Source: Patescibacteria group bacterium (GTDB lineage Bacteria; Patescibacteriota; Patescibacteriia; WFTA01; S139-112). From it: a stretch of DNA of 11,416 nucleotides. This document shows positions 1-6,603 of the stretch, one piece after another (within the stretch, counting starts at the first letter, position 1; each line of letters starts with the position of its first letter). The stretch lies in NCBI GenBank assembly GCA_015485715.1, contig WFTA01000071.1:1-11416 (forward strand). The letters run 5' to 3'. The translations under genes and the position numbers were made by a program. The notes beneath the pieces are model-generated. The model ran no database searches. It saw nothing but the letters and a program-made list of their open reading frames with translations, and was not told the DNA's origin.

Positions 1-453
1 CTCCATTATTTTTTCTATAAAGTTTGTGATTATTACTTCTTTTAAATTCATAATTCTTGTAATATCAGAAGATAGATTTGTTTTTAATATATGGTTCATC
101 TCATTTAGTTGAGAAATATAATATCTTGCATATATCAATAATCTATCTATTATTTTGATATATACTACAGCAGGTGTTTGAGAATAAAATGTAAACATTT
201 TTACTATTAGGGTTAGACAATTAATTGTTTTATCTATGTAAAAACTAATTTTTTCAATTTCTTGATTTTCTGTATGATAATTCCTACTATATATATTTAT
301 TTTTCTTTTTATTGAATTCATTATTTTCAAAAGTGTATTTATGGATTTAAGCACTTTTACTACTTCTTGAATTTGCAGAAGTTCATAGTGCATATTGCCA
401 AACATTATCTCTCCATCTAAATCGGGGTACATTTTTTGCTTAGGTGTATTCAT
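1..453 (-). CDS. Unrecognised AT-rich protein, C-terminus cut by the window edge
   Basis: An open frame of 151 codons begins at an ATG (complement of 451-453) and reaches position 1 without a stop, so the C-terminus lies outside the window. I do not recognise the family. The visible part is rich in Ile, Lys, Asn and Tyr, is probably mostly helical, and has no clear signal peptide, metal-binding motif or convincing membrane segment. Residues 20-25 read N-M-H-Y-E-L; the minus-strand gene at 4324-4914 has N-A-H-Y-E-L at the same residue numbers, which suggests the two are related at least at the N-terminus. The gene is visibly more AT-rich than ileS next door and is transcribed divergently from it. 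A 151-codon open frame in AT-rich DNA is unlikely by chance, and the shared motif supports it being real. No Shine-Dalgarno sequence precedes the ATG. Function unknown. Confidence 0.6.
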   Translation of the reverse strand, partial: MNTPKQKMYPDLDGEIMFGNMHYELLQIQEVVKVLKSINTLLKIMNSIKRKINIYSRNYHTENQEIEKISFYIDKTINCLTLIVKMFTFYSQTPAVVYIKIIDRLLIYARYYISQLNEMNHILKTNLSSDITRIMNLKEVIITNFIEKIME

Positions 454-522
454 AATAATGTTTACAAACTTTACTAAAGATGTTATTTTAAAATAAGATT
501 TGTTAAAAGTAAAATTTTGCCT
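454..522. promoter_or_regulatory. Divergent intergenic region with weak promoter candidates for ileS and the leftward gene
   Basis: These 69 bp separate two divergent starts, so they should hold promoters for both. On the minus strand a TTTACT (complement of 508-513) and TAAAAT (complement of 485-490) are spaced by 17 bp. On the plus strand TTTACT (470-475) and TAAGAT (494-499) are spaced by 18 bp, which would give a very short ileS leader. TTTACA (461-466) with TATTTT (484-489) is an alternative. All are imperfect matches in AT-rich DNA, so the individual boxes are tentative. Confidence 0.3.
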
Positions 523-3408
523 ATGAGTGGATTTAATCTACCCAAAATAGAAGAAGAAATACTGGAGATGTGGAAAAAAGATAGAGTGTTTCAAAAATCC
601 CTTAAGGACAAACCAAAGGGAGATTTTGTGTTTTATGAAGGTCCGCCTACTGCCAATGGCAGGCCGGGCATTCACCATGTTTTATCCAGAGCTTATAAGG
701 ATATTATCTTAAGATTTAGAACAATGCAGGGGTATAGAGTTATCAGAAAGGCAGGCTGGGATACCCATGGATTGCCTGTGGAGCTTGAGGTGGAGAAAAA
801 ACTTGGCCTTAAAAACAAAAAAGAGATAGAGGAATATGGTATAGATAAATTTAATGAAAAGTGCAAAGAGTCAGTATGGGAGTATAAAAAGGAATGGGAA
901 AGACTGACTGAGAGAATTGCTTTCTGGCTTGATCTGGAAGATCCTTATATTACCTATAATAGAGATTATATAGAGACTTTGTGGTGGATTATCAAGCAGT
1001 GGGCAGAGAAAGGGCTTTTGTATGAAGGGCATAAGGTGGTTCCTCATTGTCCCAGATGCGGGACTGCTCTTTCTTCACACGAAGTAGCTCAAGGGTATAA
1101 GAAAGTTGAGGATAATTCTATCTATGTAAAGTTTAAAGTAGAGGGCAAGGACAATGTTTATATTTTGGCATGGACCACAACTCCGTGGACATTGCCGGGA
1201 AATGTAGCTCTGGCTGTAGGGGGTGATATAGATTATGTAAAAGCAAAAGTAAAGACTGAGGCAGGGTACGAGGTATATATACTGGCAAAAGATTTAGCAG
1301 CAAAAGTACTGGATAATATAGAGTATAATATTGTAGAGACAGTGAAAGGATCTGAATTGGCAGGACTCAGGTACGAGCCTTTGTATGATGTGTTGAAAGA
1401 TGAGGAAGGTGAAAAATATGTAGTGCTTGAGGCTGATTTTGTGTCCATAGAAGATGGAACAGGTATAGTGCATACAGCTGTTATGTATGGAGACGATGAC
1501 TACAGACTTGGTATGGAAAAGGGGTTGGTAAAGGCACACACAGTAAATGAGGATGGGACATTTAAGGATTTGAAAGGCGCAGAACAGGAACTTTTTGATA
1601 GAATAAAAGGAAAGTTTGTCAAAGATGTAGAAGAAGATATTATAGAAAATCTAAAAGTCAGAAATCTGCTTTTTAAAGATGAGAAATATGAGCACGATTA
1701 TCCTTTTTGCTGGAGATGCTCTACCCCGCTTCTTTATTACGCCAAGCACAGCTGGTTTGTGAAGGTTACAGAGGTACAGGATAAACTACTTGAAAACAAT
1801 GAACAGATAAACTGGTATCCTCAGCATATAAAATACGGCAGATTTGGTGAATGGCTTAAAGATATCAAAGACTGGGCTTTTTCTAGAGAGAGATACTGGG
1901 GAACTCCGCTTCCTGTATGGAAATGCTCATCTGCTGAGTGCGGCAATGTATATGTAGCAGGATCTATAAAAGAGGTAGAAGAAAAATCAGGACAAAAAAT
2001 AGAAGACCCACACAGACCTTATATAGATGAAGTAGTGTTTGATTGTGAAAAATGTGGTGCTGATATGAAAAGAGTTAAAGATGTAGTAGATGTATGGTTT
2101 GACTCAGGCGCCATGCCCTATGCTCAATATCATTATCCTTTTGAAAACAAGGAGCTTATAGACTATGAAGGCGGCGCTTTAAGACAGTTCCCGGCTGATT
2201 ATATCTGTGAGGCAATTGATCAGACCAGAGGATGGTTTTACACTTTACTGGCTGTATCTACCCTTTTGGGAAGGCAGGCACCATATAAAAATGTGATATG
2301 CCTTGGCCACATACTTGATAAGAATGGACAAAAAATGTCAAAATCCAAGGGCAATGTAGTAAATCCATGGGAGATGATTGAAAAATACGGATCAGATGCT
2401 GTGAGGTGGTACTTCTATACTTTATCTTCACCGGGCGATCCTAAAAAATTTGATGAAGAAGGATTGAGAGAGTCTTCCAGAATATTTATCACTCTTTTAA
2501 ATGTTGTTAATTTTTACCTTATGTTTGCAGATGAAGTAGAAGTGGGAGATCTTACATCTTACGATGAAGTAGAAAATGTTCTCGACAAGTGGGTTTTATC
2601 AAAAGTATCACATCTGGCTGAAGATACTTGCAGGCGGCTTGAAAACTATGATATTACAGGTGCTGCCAGAAGAATAGGTGATTTTATAATGGACTTGTCA
2701 ACATGGTATGTGAGAAGATCAAGGGACAGATTTAAGTCAGATGATGATAGTGTAAAAATCCCGGCTTTAAAGACTTTAAAGTATGTACTTGTTAATCTGG
2801 CCAAAATTATAGCACCATTTACGCCTTTTACAGCTGATTATATATATACTCAAAAGTTGGGTCAAAAAAGCTCGGTACATCTGTCAGATTATCCTGTTGG
2901 GCTGAGGTTTGATAAAGATGTGATTGAGAAGACAGATACAGTCAGGAGGATAGTTGAAGCAGGACTGGCAGCAAGGATGGATGTTAAAATAGCTGTCAGA
3001 CAGCCTTTAAACAAAGCTGTGGTATATGGTGTGAAAGTGGAATTATCAGAGGAGTATCTGGATGTGGCAGCAGATGAGCTTAATGTTAAATCTATAGAGA
3101 TAAAACCCGAGGGAGAATTCAAAGTTGAGCTTGACACAGAAATAACACCTGATCTTAAAAAAGAGGGCATCAAGAGGGAATTTGTCAGAGGTGTCAACAG
3201 CCTTAGAAAGAAGATGAATCTTACTATTAAAGATAAAATCAATATAGTTGTGGATGCAGATGAGACTCTTAAGGAAGTTATAGCAGATTTTAAAGACCAA
3301 ATTAAAAAAGAGACTATATCTGAAGATATAATTTTTGAAGAGACAGTTGAGGAAGGTGAAGTAAAAGCAGGCGGCCGGGTATATAGAGTAAAGATTATAA
3401 AACTTTAA
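523..3408 (+). CDS. ileS: Isoleucyl-tRNA synthetase, type 2 (IleRS2)
   Basis: Cytosolic class I aminoacyl-tRNA synthetase that charges tRNA-Ile using ATP and hydrolyses mischarged Val. The 961-residue length is normal for the eukaryotic-like type 2 enzymes. Counting from ATG 523: the active-site signature sits in a GPPTANGRP-type context but reads G-I-H-H (49-52) instead of H-x-G-H. KMSKS is intact at 604-608. The CP1 editing domain starts near W217 (TTTPW), with GTGIVHTA at 312-319 followed by a DDD-Y segment. Cys pairs that look zinc-binding are C176/C179, C396/C399, C468/C473 and C508/C511. A helical anticodon-binding domain follows, and a type 2 C-terminal region after about residue 800 contains the VRQPL motif. 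An in-frame TTG at 517 would add two residues, but ATG 523 gives the usual N-terminus. No Shine-Dalgarno sequence is visible. recO follows after 36 nt. Identification is secure. Confidence 0.96.
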   Translation: MSGFNLPKIEEEILEMWKKDRVFQKSLKDKPKGDFVFYEGPPTANGRPGIHHVLSRAYKDIILRFRTMQGYRVIRKAGWDTHGLPVELEVEKKLGLKNKKEIEEYGIDKFNEKCKESVWEYKKEWERLTERIAFWLDLEDPYITYNRDYIETLWWIIKQWAEKGLLYEGHKVVPHCPRCGTALSSHEVAQGYKKVEDNSIYVKFKVEGKDNVYILAWTTTPWTLPGNVALAVGGDIDYVKAKVKTEAGYEVYILAKDLAAKVLDNIEYNIVETVKGSELAGLRYEPLYDVLKDEEGEKYVVLEADFVSIEDGTGIVHTAVMYGDDDYRLGMEKGLVKAHTVNEDGTFKDLKGAEQELFDRIKGKFVKDVEEDIIENLKVRNLLFKDEKYEHDYPFCWRCSTPLLYYAKHSWFVKVTEVQDKLLENNEQINWYPQHIKYGRFGEWLKDIKDWAFSRERYWGTPLPVWKCSSAECGNVYVAGSIKEVEEKSGQKIEDPHRPYIDEVVFDCEKCGADMKRVKDVVDVWFDSGAMPYAQYHYPFENKELIDYEGGALRQFPADYICEAIDQTRGWFYTLLAVSTLLGRQAPYKNVICLGHILDKNGQKMSKSKGNVVNPWEMIEKYGSDAVRWYFYTLSSPGDPKKFDEEGLRESSRIFITLLNVVNFYLMFADEVEVGDLTSYDEVENVLDKWVLSKVSHLAEDTCRRLENYDITGAARRIGDFIMDLSTWYVRRSRDRFKSDDDSVKIPALKTLKYVLVNLAKIIAPFTPFTADYIYTQKLGQKSSVHLSDYPVGLRFDKDVIEKTDTVRRIVEAGLAARMDVKIAVRQPLNKAVVYGVKVELSEEYLDVAADELNVKSIEIKPEGEFKVELDTEITPDLKKEGIKREFVRGVNSLRKKMNLTIKDKINIVVDADETLKEVIADFKDQIKKETISEDIIFEETVEEGEVKAGGRVYRVKIIKL

Positions 3409-3444
3409 TTCTATCTTGAAGGAAGGGATAAATATTGAATTATT

Positions 3445-4080
3445 ATGTATTTGAGTTTAAAGGGCTACATCATATCGAGCAGAAAAATGCATGAAGCAGA
3501 CAGAGAGTATGTAGTCTATACAGATAAAATGGGTAAAATTCTGGTATATGCTCAGGGGATTAGAAAGGCAACTTCAAAACTTGCGTCAAGCATGCAGCAC
3601 TTTGCTCTTTTGGATTTTCATTTATATGCAGGAAGGAGAATCAGACTTTTAGGGTGTGAGATAGAGAATTTGTATGACATAAGGACTGAAGAGAGGATAA
3701 GCTATGGATTTTATATATTGGAGTTGGTGGATAAGATAAGCGCTTTTCAAAGTCCTAACTCCAGCATCTACAGCCTTTTGAAAGATGTATTTGAGAAGAT
3801 TGAGGTTGCTGGTGTTGACGATTTGAAATATATAAGACTTGTGTCAGTTTTGAAAGTACTTGCATATTCTGGATATAGTATAGTAAACAAATATAAAGAT
3901 GAGCGAAACAGACAAAAGATTTCTTATCTGATAAATACAGATATTGATTTTTTATGGAAACAGAGAGATGTTTTAAGGAAAAAGATAAATTTTAAGGATG
4001 TGTTTAATGTATCGCAAAAAGTTTTGGATGATGTTTTGGATACAAAAATTATGTCAGGTAAATATCTTATGTCTATTTAA
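3445..4080 (+). CDS. recO: DNA repair protein RecO, short form
   Basis: RecO loads RecA onto SSB-coated single-stranded DNA with RecR and anneals complementary strands in the RecFOR recombination pathway. The N-terminus matches the family OB-fold: a strand leading to K-G-Y-I-I, then a charged stretch (HEADREYVVYTDKMGKI) and the A-Q-G-I-R-K-A-x-S-K-L segment. The rest, from about residue 80, is helical. At 211 residues it is shorter than the roughly 240 typical of characterised RecO proteins. It has a single cysteine, so the four-Cys zinc site of some RecO proteins is absent. An in-frame TGA at 3436-3438 rules out a longer start. A purine-rich AAGGAAGGG (3419-3427) lies 17 nt before the ATG, too far for a classical Shine-Dalgarno. 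The gene sits between ileS and a small membrane protein gene, with 36 and 8 nt gaps, and is probably in their operon. Confidence 0.85.
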   Translation: MYLSLKGYIISSRKMHEADREYVVYTDKMGKILVYAQGIRKATSKLASSMQHFALLDFHLYAGRRIRLLGCEIENLYDIRTEERISYGFYILELVDKISAFQSPNSSIYSLLKDVFEKIEVAGVDDLKYIRLVSVLKVLAYSGYSIVNKYKDERNRQKISYLINTDIDFLWKQRDVLRKKINFKDVFNVSQKVLDDVLDTKIMSGKYLMSI

Positions 4081-4088
4081 GATAGCTT

Positions 4089-4322
4089 ATGGATAAGGAA
4101 AAAGATAAGATTATAGAAAAAATATATCAGGAAAATTTTGAGGAAGGAATCATAGATACTGATGAAGCAGATATAGATGCAGGCGCAGAAAAGACTGCTA
4201 GAAATATGATGGAAAAAAGTTCTTCAGCCAGCTCTGCCGTTTTTTTTATCACAGTTGTGATTATAATTGCTTTTATTGTAGCTATAAGTAGTATTATGCT
4301 GGGATTTCTTTCTTTTGCTTAA
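4089..4322 (+). CDS. Small acidic protein with one C-terminal membrane helix
   Basis: A 77-residue protein starting 8 nt after the recO stop, so probably co-transcribed and perhaps translationally coupled. Residues 1-43 are strongly charged and mainly acidic. A Ser-rich linker (44-49) leads into one hydrophobic segment of about 25 residues (about 51-75) that runs almost to the C-terminus. This is the layout of a tail-anchored protein with its N-terminus in the cytoplasm. There is no cleavable signal peptide or recognised domain. Its stop codon is one base from the stop of the opposing gene. Coding is supported by tight spacing and the orderly charged-then-hydrophobic sequence; I do not recognise a family. 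A SecE-like or other small membrane-complex subunit was considered, but no diagnostic motif is visible. Confidence 0.7.
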   Translation: MDKEKDKIIEKIYQENFEEGIIDTDEADIDAGAEKTARNMMEKSSSASSAVFFITVVIIIAFIVAISSIMLGFLSFA

Positions 4323-4323
4323 T

Positions 4324-4914
4324 TTAGATTTGGCCTGATAAATATGTCAATAATTGTGTTATTTCATTTGATAAAGATTGAGGAATTTTCCTAGACCTTA
4401 TATATCCAAACATTTGACTGAGTGTTGTATATTCAGTGTATTTAACTTCACCGTTTATAATTTTATTTATTATTTCTTTTAGAGATATCCCACACCATAA
4501 GTACCGCATCAAATATGCTATCTCTATTTGTTCTTTTGAAATCTTTCCATTAGTAAATTTTAATCTATATTGTTCATATAAATCTTCATAAGTTACAATT
4601 TTACTATTACCATTATTTTGTTCACACTCTCCTTTAATTTTATTGTAAATAGTTTTCTTAATTTGTAGAATTGTTTGTGTTAATGTTTGTCTGAGGTTTA
4701 TTAGATATTCAGGAGATGTATATCTTAAAGGTTTTTCGTATATCCATCCCTCATAAACTTGATTCATTATAATAAACACCATCTTAGTTATGTATCTATT
4801 TATATGCGCTTGCAGCTTTGATTCCAATTCTTCCTCTTCTAGTTCATAGTGTGCATTCGGAAGCACATATCTATTACCTATGTTTGATGATCGAGTAGGT
4901 CTTACATTTACCAT
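4324..4914 (-). CDS. Unrecognised AT-rich protein sharing N-x-H-Y-E-L with the left-edge gene
   Basis: A complete 196-codon gene, convergent with the ileS-recO block and divergent from eno. I do not recognise it. The product looks soluble and mostly helical, with a very acidic patch (E-E-E-E-L-E-S, residues 26-32), a basic Lys-rich middle and only two cysteines. Residues 20-25 are N-A-H-Y-E-L, matching N-M-H-Y-E-L at the same residue numbers in the gene at 1-453; after that point I see little similarity. The C-terminal part (about 130-190) could hold a helix-turn-helix, but no signature is convincing. Base composition is more AT-rich than the flanking housekeeping genes, which fits recent acquisition or a fast-evolving lineage-specific gene. 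A near-consensus promoter lies upstream (4945-4972), which supports the start codon and real expression. No Shine-Dalgarno sequence is seen. Confidence 0.75.
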   Translation of the reverse strand: MVNVRPTRSSNIGNRYVLPNAHYELEEEELESKLQAHINRYITKMVFIIMNQVYEGWIYEKPLRYTSPEYLINLRQTLTQTILQIKKTIYNKIKGECEQNNGNSKIVTYEDLYEQYRLKFTNGKISKEQIEIAYLMRYLWCGISLKEIINKIINGEVKYTEYTTLSQMFGYIRSRKIPQSLSNEITQLLTYLSGQI

Positions 4915-4944
4915 ATATTTTTATATTTATTAATTATGAAACAT

Positions 4945-4972
4945 ATTAAAGCATATTTTGAAGTTTTGTCAA
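4945..4972 (-). promoter_or_regulatory. Sigma-70-type promoter for the gene at 4324-4914
   Basis: On the minus strand a perfect TTGACA (complement of 4967-4972) is followed after 16 bp by TTTAAT (complement of 4945-4950), with TG one base upstream of the -10 box (extended -10). Transcription would begin near 4938, leaving a leader of about 24 nt before the ATG at 4914. The box matches are seen directly; activity is inferred. Confidence 0.65.
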
Positions 4973-5024
4973 GGGTACACAAAAATCACTTAGAGCAAGC
5001 TTTTGTATCTGATATTTACTAGTT

Positions 5025-5053
5025 TTGATTTACCTGTGGGTGTGTGGTATAAT
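5025..5053 (+). promoter_or_regulatory. Strong sigma-70-type promoter of eno
   Basis: TTGATT (5025-5030) and a perfect TATAAT (5048-5053) are separated by the optimal 17 bp, and TG at 5045-5046 makes an extended -10. The predicted start site is near 5060, giving a leader of about 20 nt to ATG 5080. The spacer is unusually GT-rich (tacctgtgggtgtgtgg). It could also drive the mutase genes downstream unless the repeat-bearing gap at 6418-6696 ends transcription. Confidence 0.75.
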
Positions 5054-5079
5054 TAGGGGGTAGAATTAATATTAAATAT

Positions 5080-6417
5080 ATGAAAGGGGGAAGGAGCGGG
5101 GAGATTGCAAGTATTAAAGCCCGGGAGATACTTGATTCCCGGGGTAATCCTACCGTAGAAGCAGAGGTATTTACTAAAGATGGTATATCAGCTGTAGCCT
5201 CTGTTCCATCTGGTGCTTCCACAGGAAGTTATGAGGCTTGGGAGCTGAGAGATGGTGATATAGACAGATACAGTGGTTTAGGAGTTTTGAAGGCCTGTCA
5301 GAACATAGAAGAAAAAATATCCAAAGCACTGAAAGGAATAGATGTAAGAAATCAGAGAAGAGTAGATGAGATCATGCAGGAGCTTGATGGTACGGATAAT
5401 CTGAGAAAGCTGGGCGCTAATGCTGTACTGGCAGTATCTCTATCTTGTGCCAGAGCAGCTGCTTATACTCAGGATGAGCCTCTGTATAAATATTTAAATA
5501 CACTTTATACATCCACATATACTAAAAATGATGTAAAGATGTCACTTCCTGTGCCTTTATTTAATATTTTCAACGGCGGTAAACATGCAGATACTAATCT
5601 GGATTTTCAGGAGTTTCTCATAATCCCCGGTGGAATAAATCGTAAAGAAAAAGTTTTTGCTGAAATGGTAAGGGCAGGTTCTGAAATTTTTCATACTCTC
5701 AAAGAAGTTTTACTTGATGCAGGGTTTGATACTGATGTGGGTGCAGAGGGTGGATATGCGCCTGACATTGATGATACTGTTCAGGCTATTGATATGATAA
5801 TGGAGGCTATAGATAAGGCGGGATATAAGGCAGGAGATGAGATACAGCTGGGTACAGATGTGGGAGCTTCGGTTTTATATAACAAAGACAGAGATGCTTA
5901 CTATTTTAGACTTCTTGATCATACTATGACTGATAATGAGTTGATTGCCTTGTATGAAGAATGGATAAGAAAATATCCTTTTATATATATAGAGGATGGT
6001 TTGCACGAGAATGACTGGAGCGGATGGAGAAGAATGCACAAATTGTTTCAGGATTTAAATACTGATTTTGTCAGAAGAAAGACGGGAAGAGATCTGATGA
6101 CTGTAGGCGACGATCTTTTTGTGACTAATCCTCTTAGACTTCAAGCAGGCATTAATGAGCTTGCTGCAAATGCAGTAATAGCTAAAGTTAATCAGGTAGG
6201 AACTCTCTCCAAAGCACTGGAATTTATATCTCTGGCGCAGAAAAATAATTTCTATGTGATAGTATCCCACAGGTCAGGGGAGACAACTGATGATTTTATA
6301 GCTGATCTGGCAGTTGCAGTGGGAGCTGATTATCTAAAAGCAGGGTCTTTATCCAGAGGTGAGAGATTGGTAAAATACAACAGGGTTATGAAGATAGAGG
6401 AAGAGATGGAAGAGTGA
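5080..6417 (+). CDS. eno: Enolase (phosphopyruvate hydratase)
   Basis: Cytosolic glycolytic enzyme, 445 residues, converting 2-phosphoglycerate to phosphoenolpyruvate with Mg2+. Family landmarks are complete: LDSRGNPTVE near the N-terminus, the GAST loop, NGGKHAD, E223 (general acid/base, in V-G-A-E-G-G), Mg ligands D260, E305 and D344, K369, S396-H397-R398-S399 and K420 in the K-A-G-S-L-S-R motif. Two conserved neighbours differ: A222 replaces the Asp of the usual G-D-E-G-G, and V265 replaces the Glu after A-S near D260. About ten extra residues (R-R-K-T-G-R region) precede V-G-D-D. The start is uncertain. ATG 5080 has no upstream ribosome site, while AAGGAG at 5091-5096 lies inside the frame, 7 nt before an ATT at 5104 that would still keep the first conserved strand. 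It has its own strong promoter and precedes two mutase genes, the previous step of glycolysis. Confidence 0.96.
   Translation: MKGGRSGEIASIKAREILDSRGNPTVEAEVFTKDGISAVASVPSGASTGSYEAWELRDGDIDRYSGLGVLKACQNIEEKISKALKGIDVRNQRRVDEIMQELDGTDNLRKLGANAVLAVSLSCARAAAYTQDEPLYKYLNTLYTSTYTKNDVKMSLPVPLFNIFNGGKHADTNLDFQEFLIIPGGINRKEKVFAEMVRAGSEIFHTLKEVLLDAGFDTDVGAEGGYAPDIDDTVQAIDMIMEAIDKAGYKAGDEIQLGTDVGASVLYNKDRDAYYFRLLDHTMTDNELIALYEEWIRKYPFIYIEDGLHENDWSGWRRMHKLFQDLNTDFVRRKTGRDLMTVGDDLFVTNPLRLQAGINELAANAVIAKVNQVGTLSKALEFISLAQKNNFYVIVSHRSGETTDDFIADLAVAVGADYLKAGSLSRGERLVKYNRVMKIEEEMEE
5086..5106 (+). promoter_or_regulatory. Shine-Dalgarno-like sequence inside the annotated eno start, before an in-frame ATT
   Basis: A G-rich run ending in AAGGAG (5091-5096) lies after the first ATG (5080) and 7 nt before an in-frame ATT (5104-5106). 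The core and spacing are ideal for initiation at ATT, a rare start codon known from infC. It is the only well-placed Shine-Dalgarno-like sequence near any start in the window. Use of ATT is inference; the run may simply encode K-G-G-R-S-G. Confidence 0.4.
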
Positions 6418-6422
6418 TCTAA

Positions 6423-6492
6423 AAATCCGAAATCCGAAATACTAAATCCTAGACAACAACCAATAATCCAATTTAATAAATGACAAATTCCA
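6423..6492 (+). repeat. Degenerate 7-bp tandem repeat downstream of eno
   Basis: Starting five bases after the eno stop, the sequence reads in 7-bp units: AAATCCG, AAATCCG, AAATACT, AAATCCT, then more diverged units including AACCAAT, AATCCAA, AATGACA and AATTCCA, holding the same phase for ten units. The first four are clear; the rest are recognisable by A/T-rich starts and CC dinucleotides. It is noncoding (frames are short and broken). It overlaps the left arm of the inverted repeat at 6478-6603. I recall similar heptad-periodic intergenic DNA in some uncultivated bacterial genomes, but cannot confirm a family from here. Confidence 0.6.
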
Positions 6493-6603
6493 CCCAGCCC
6501 CACTTTTCAAGATTATCTGCAGATATGTTGCTTTAAATCAAATTACATACCCATTTGCTTTATAATAAGATTTACCCCAAAAAGTGGAGCTGGATTGTCA
6601 TTT
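6478..6603. repeat. Imperfect inverted repeat between eno and the first gpmI (MITE-like or long hairpin)
   Basis: The left arm (6478-6507) contains AAATGACAAATTCC followed by CCAGCCCCACTTTT. The right arm (6580-6603) contains AAAAGTGGAGCTGG followed by ATTGTCATTT. The arms are complementary, with one mismatch in the GTGG-x-GCTGG block and a gap of about six bases before TGTCATTT. They enclose about 72 bp that contains a TATAAT at 6561-6566 lacking a good -35 partner. The arms could form a stem in RNA or mark a small nonautonomous element. No transposase gene or clear target-site duplication is visible. There is no T-run directly after the stem, so it is not a classical intrinsic terminator. 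Confidence 0.55.

Noticed and set aside
517..522. TTG at 517 as the ileS start
   Set aside because: It adds only two residues and the ATG at 523 gives the usual M-x-x-F-x-L-P-K N-terminus; neither has a Shine-Dalgarno.
2889..3242. 117-codon minus-strand open frame inside ileS
   Set aside because: It lies wholly antisense to well-conserved ileS sequence and its Ser/Leu-rich product is typical of a shadow frame.
6415..6420. UGA read as Gly (alternative code of some CPR lineages)
   Set aside because: The enolase ends at its expected C-terminus at this TGA, and no gene here needs an in-frame TGA to be read through.
6561..6566. TATAAT as a promoter for the first gpmI
   Set aside because: The nearest -35-like hexamer (TTGCTT, 6528-6533) is 27 bp away and the box lies inside the inverted-repeat loop; not supported as a promoter.
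6423..6603. CRISPR array
   Set aside because: Units are 7 bp, contiguous and degenerate, without spacers or cas genes.
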